Positions 5,216 to 6,678 of a DNA stretch of 6,678 bases are shown one piece after another. Origin of the DNA: Nitrosopumilales archaeon (GTDB taxonomy: Archaea > Thermoproteota > Nitrososphaeria > Nitrososphaerales > Nitrosopumilaceae); contig JANXYF010000129.1 in the NCBI GenBank assembly GCA_025350175.1, forward strand, positions 1-6,678, in the 5' to 3' direction. The notes under the pieces were generated by a model. It saw nothing but the letters and a program-made list of their open reading frames with translations. It made no database searches and was not told the DNA's origin. Numbering within the stretch: the first letter of the stretch is position 1; the number at the start of each line of letters is the position of its first letter. Made by a program: the position numbers and the translations under genes.

Positions 5216-5515
5216 ACTAGAATTAACTTGATTGTTTATGGCTTCTGCCATGAAATGATTTGAGACGTTTACCTTTACATCATCTATGCCATCTATCTTA
5301 AGCACATTGTCATGCACATCTTGCGCAATCTTAAATCCAAATATTGCTGGACAAAAAGGACTTGTCAAATGCAAGTCAATTTTAACTTCTGGTCCAATAA
5401 TGTCAACGTTGTCCACTAGTTCAAGCTCCATTATTGAGACATTAATTTCTGGATCAACTACTTTCGTCAGCTCATCGAAAATTTGCCTTCTTAATTCTAG
5501 AGATGCCTGAGACAT
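5195..5515 (-). CDS. MIP18/DUF59 family iron-sulfur cluster assembly protein
   Basis: This 106-residue protein has the one-domain MIP18 (DUF59) fold shared by SufT, PaaD and eukaryotic MIP18, which help mature or deliver Fe-S clusters. Visible family features are an N-terminal helix leading into VVDPEINVSIMELELV (19-34), a beta strand VKIDLHL (44-50), and TSPFCPA (51-57) with C55 at the conserved, likely cluster- or metal-binding cysteine. A second helix and strand follow (IDGIDDVKVNV, 74-84), then a charged tail after residue 98. The core matches the family in length. ATG 5513-5515 has no Shine-Dalgarno but has a TATA element 25 bp upstream, implying a leaderless mRNA. Being next to sdhB, which needs three clusters, it may serve that complex, though these proteins are usually general factors. 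Confidence 0.88.
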   Translation of the reverse strand: MSQASLELRRQIFDELTKVVDPEINVSIMELELVDNVDIIGPEVKIDLHLTSPFCPAIFGFKIAQDVHDNVLKIDGIDDVKVNVSNHFMAEAINNQVNSSKNPKKP

Positions 5516-5525
5516 AAATCAAAAA

Positions 5526-5537
5526 AGCGTCTACGCT
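5526..5537. repeat. Dyad AGCGT-CT-ACGCT beside the shared TATA box
   Basis: Two perfect 5-bp inverted arms (5526-5530 and 5533-5537) are separated by 2 bp. The dyad touches the TATA element at 5537 and, for the minus-strand gene, occupies the stretch between TATA and start site, a common place for archaeal repressor operators. For argH it falls at the TFB recognition position. A 12-bp near-palindrome may be chance, and the binding protein is unknown. Confidence 0.35.
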
Positions 5538-5544
5538 ATATATA
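5537..5544. promoter_or_regulatory. Palindromic TATA box shared by argH and the DUF59 gene
   Basis: TATATATA is self-complementary and centres at 5540.5, exactly 25.5 bp from both the argH GTG (5566) and the divergent ATG (5515). The spacing matches the archaeal TATA-to-start distance, so leaderless transcripts in both directions are predicted from one element in the 50-bp gap. Confidence 0.65.
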
Positions 5545-5565
5545 ACCATTCTAATTCTTAAATTG

Positions 5566-6678
5566 GTGTACAGATCAAGATTAGAAGGCAAATTAGACGA
5601 AAACACTTTGGAATTTCTCTCTTCAATTTCTGATGATTTTCAAATTGCCTTGTATGATATTTTAGGAAGTCAGGCTCACACTATAATGCTTTTAGAAAAT
5701 AAAATTATTTCAAAATCTGAAGCTGCAAAAATTCTTAGTGCTTTAGAGAAACTCAAAAAAGAAGAATTTTCTGAAAAATCAGAAGCCGAAGATATTCATG
5801 AATTAATCGAGTCTCTAGTGATAAAAAAAGCAGGAAAAGAGGCTGGGGGCAAGATGCACACTGCACGCTCAAGAAACGACCAAGTTACACTTGACATACG
5901 CATGAAGATACGCGATGACATCAATATCATCTGTTTTTGCCTAAATGAGGTCATTTCTACACTAATACAACTAGCAGAAAAATATCAAAATACCATAATG
6001 CCTCTGTATACCCATCTCCAGCAAGCCCAAGTTGGATTGTTCTCTCATTTTCTTCTTGCATATGCAGATGCACTTTTCCGCGATCTTGACAGATTCTATG
6101 TAACATATAGTAGAGTCAATGAATCGCCTCTTGGTGCAGGTCCCGTTGGTGGAACAAGTATTCCAATTGACAGACAATCTACTGCAAAAATGCTTGGATT
6201 CAAAGGACTAGTAGAGAATTCAATTGATGCAACTTCATCACGAGACTTTGTGGCAGAATATGTTGGAAACTGCTGCATCCTAATGACAAACTTGAGCAGA
6301 ATGGCAGAAGATTTTATAATATGGTCTACTTCAGAATTTTCTTTTCTTGAATTATCTGATAAATTTACATCTACATCAAGTGTTATGCCACAAAAGAAAA
6401 ATCCTGACATTCTTGAGCTAATCCGCGGTAAAACTGCTCAAGTCATAGGATATCAAATGGCTATCTTGTCAAATCTTAAGGGATTACCATCTGGATACAA
6501 CCGAGATCTTCAACAAATCAAAGTCTCTATTTGGCCAACTTCAAAGATAGTGATATCATCATTACTTGTAGTCAATTCTCTTCTTAAAACTATGAATGTA
6601 AATGAGAAAAAACTTCGTCAAGCAATAGATGGAGGATTTTCCATATCGCTTGACATTGCAGAAAATCTGGTACGAAAA
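5566..6678 (+). CDS. argH: Argininosuccinate lyase, 3' end cut by window
   Basis: ArgH catalyses the last step of arginine synthesis, splitting argininosuccinate to arginine and fumarate; it is a cytosolic homotetramer of the fumarase/aspartase superfamily. The first 371 codons are present and open to the window edge; full-length enzymes are about 450-490 residues. Diagnostic parts are the N-terminal YRSRLEGKLD (2-11), HTARSRNDQ (98-106), YTHLQQAQ (148-155) with H150, SPLGAGPVGGTSIPIDR in the middle, and the superfamily signature SSVMPQKKN (271-279) with S271 at the catalytic serine. A later RDLQQIK segment also fits. The start is GTG 5566, placed 25.5 bp after the TATA centre and giving the expected YRSRLEG N-terminus. 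An in-frame TTG sits one codon earlier. It is divergent from the DUF59 gene. Confidence 0.95.
   Translation, partial: MYRSRLEGKLDENTLEFLSSISDDFQIALYDILGSQAHTIMLLENKIISKSEAAKILSALEKLKKEEFSEKSEAEDIHELIESLVIKKAGKEAGGKMHTARSRNDQVTLDIRMKIRDDINIICFCLNEVISTLIQLAEKYQNTIMPLYTHLQQAQVGLFSHFLLAYADALFRDLDRFYVTYSRVNESPLGAGPVGGTSIPIDRQSTAKMLGFKGLVENSIDATSSRDFVAEYVGNCCILMTNLSRMAEDFIIWSTSEFSFLELSDKFTSTSSVMPQKKNPDILELIRGKTAQVIGYQMAILSNLKGLPSGYNRDLQQIKVSIWPTSKIVISSLLVVNSLLKTMNVNEKKLRQAIDGGFSISLDIAENLVRK

Noticed and set aside
5286..5510. Plus-strand open frame opposite the DUF59 gene
   Set aside because: The Ser/Thr-rich, low-complexity translation is typical of an antisense shadow; the minus-strand protein has clear family motifs.
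5971..6410. Two minus-strand open frames (5971-6177 and 6096-6410) opposite argH
   Set aside because: ArgH is open throughout on the plus strand with its signature motifs; the antisense frames are unrelated to any family I recognise.
1..6678. Search for CRISPR arrays, insertion sequences, attachment sites, defence or toxin genes
   Set aside because: No direct-repeat arrays, transposase-like proteins, terminal inverted repeats or tRNA-derived duplications seen; gene content is housekeeping and composition looks even.

Overview
The window looks like ordinary core chromosome of an AT-rich ammonia-oxidising archaeon (Nitrososphaerota, formerly Thaumarchaeota; most like the low-GC Nitrosopumilaceae). 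The archaeal assignment rests on four things: an Alba chromatin gene; a tRNA without an encoded CCA; TATA boxes placed about 25-30 bp before start codons with little or no leader; and a small secreted beta-sandwich protein of a type I recall as frequent in this phylum. No tool was run, so the genus is inference.

Layout from left to right: tRNA-Ala(GGC) on +; a small secreted Ig/CARDB-like protein on -, convergent with the tRNA; albA on +, divergent from the secreted protein; an isocitrate lyase/PEP mutase superfamily enzyme on -, convergent with albA; a four-gene succinate dehydrogenase operon on + in the order sdhA-sdhC-sdhD-sdhB, with junctions of 0, 1 and 2 nt; a MIP18/DUF59 Fe-S assembly protein on -, convergent with sdhB at a 4-nt gap; and argH on +, divergent from it and cut by the window end. 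No gene-free stretch exceeds 300 bases; the longest is the 149-bp gap before sdhA.

The operon is the functional centre. SdhA (FAD) and SdhB (three Fe-S clusters) carry all the expected catalytic and cluster residues. SdhC and SdhD each have one histidine in helix 1 and one in helix 2, the four-histidine pattern of di-heme complex II. They look like the two halves of a Bacillus-type SdhC carried on separate genes in swapped order. The lyase across the intergenic region would release succinate if it is a (methyl)isocitrate lyase, and the DUF59 protein could help build the clusters of SdhB. Both links are inference from context.

The most distinctive structure is regulatory. Both divergent gene pairs have one 8-bp palindromic TATA element (ATTTAAAT and TATATATA) almost exactly midway between the two start codons, 25.5-27.5 bp from each. 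This suggests single-TATA bidirectional promoters making leaderless mRNAs both ways. I found no evidence of an undescribed defence, mobile or biosynthetic system.
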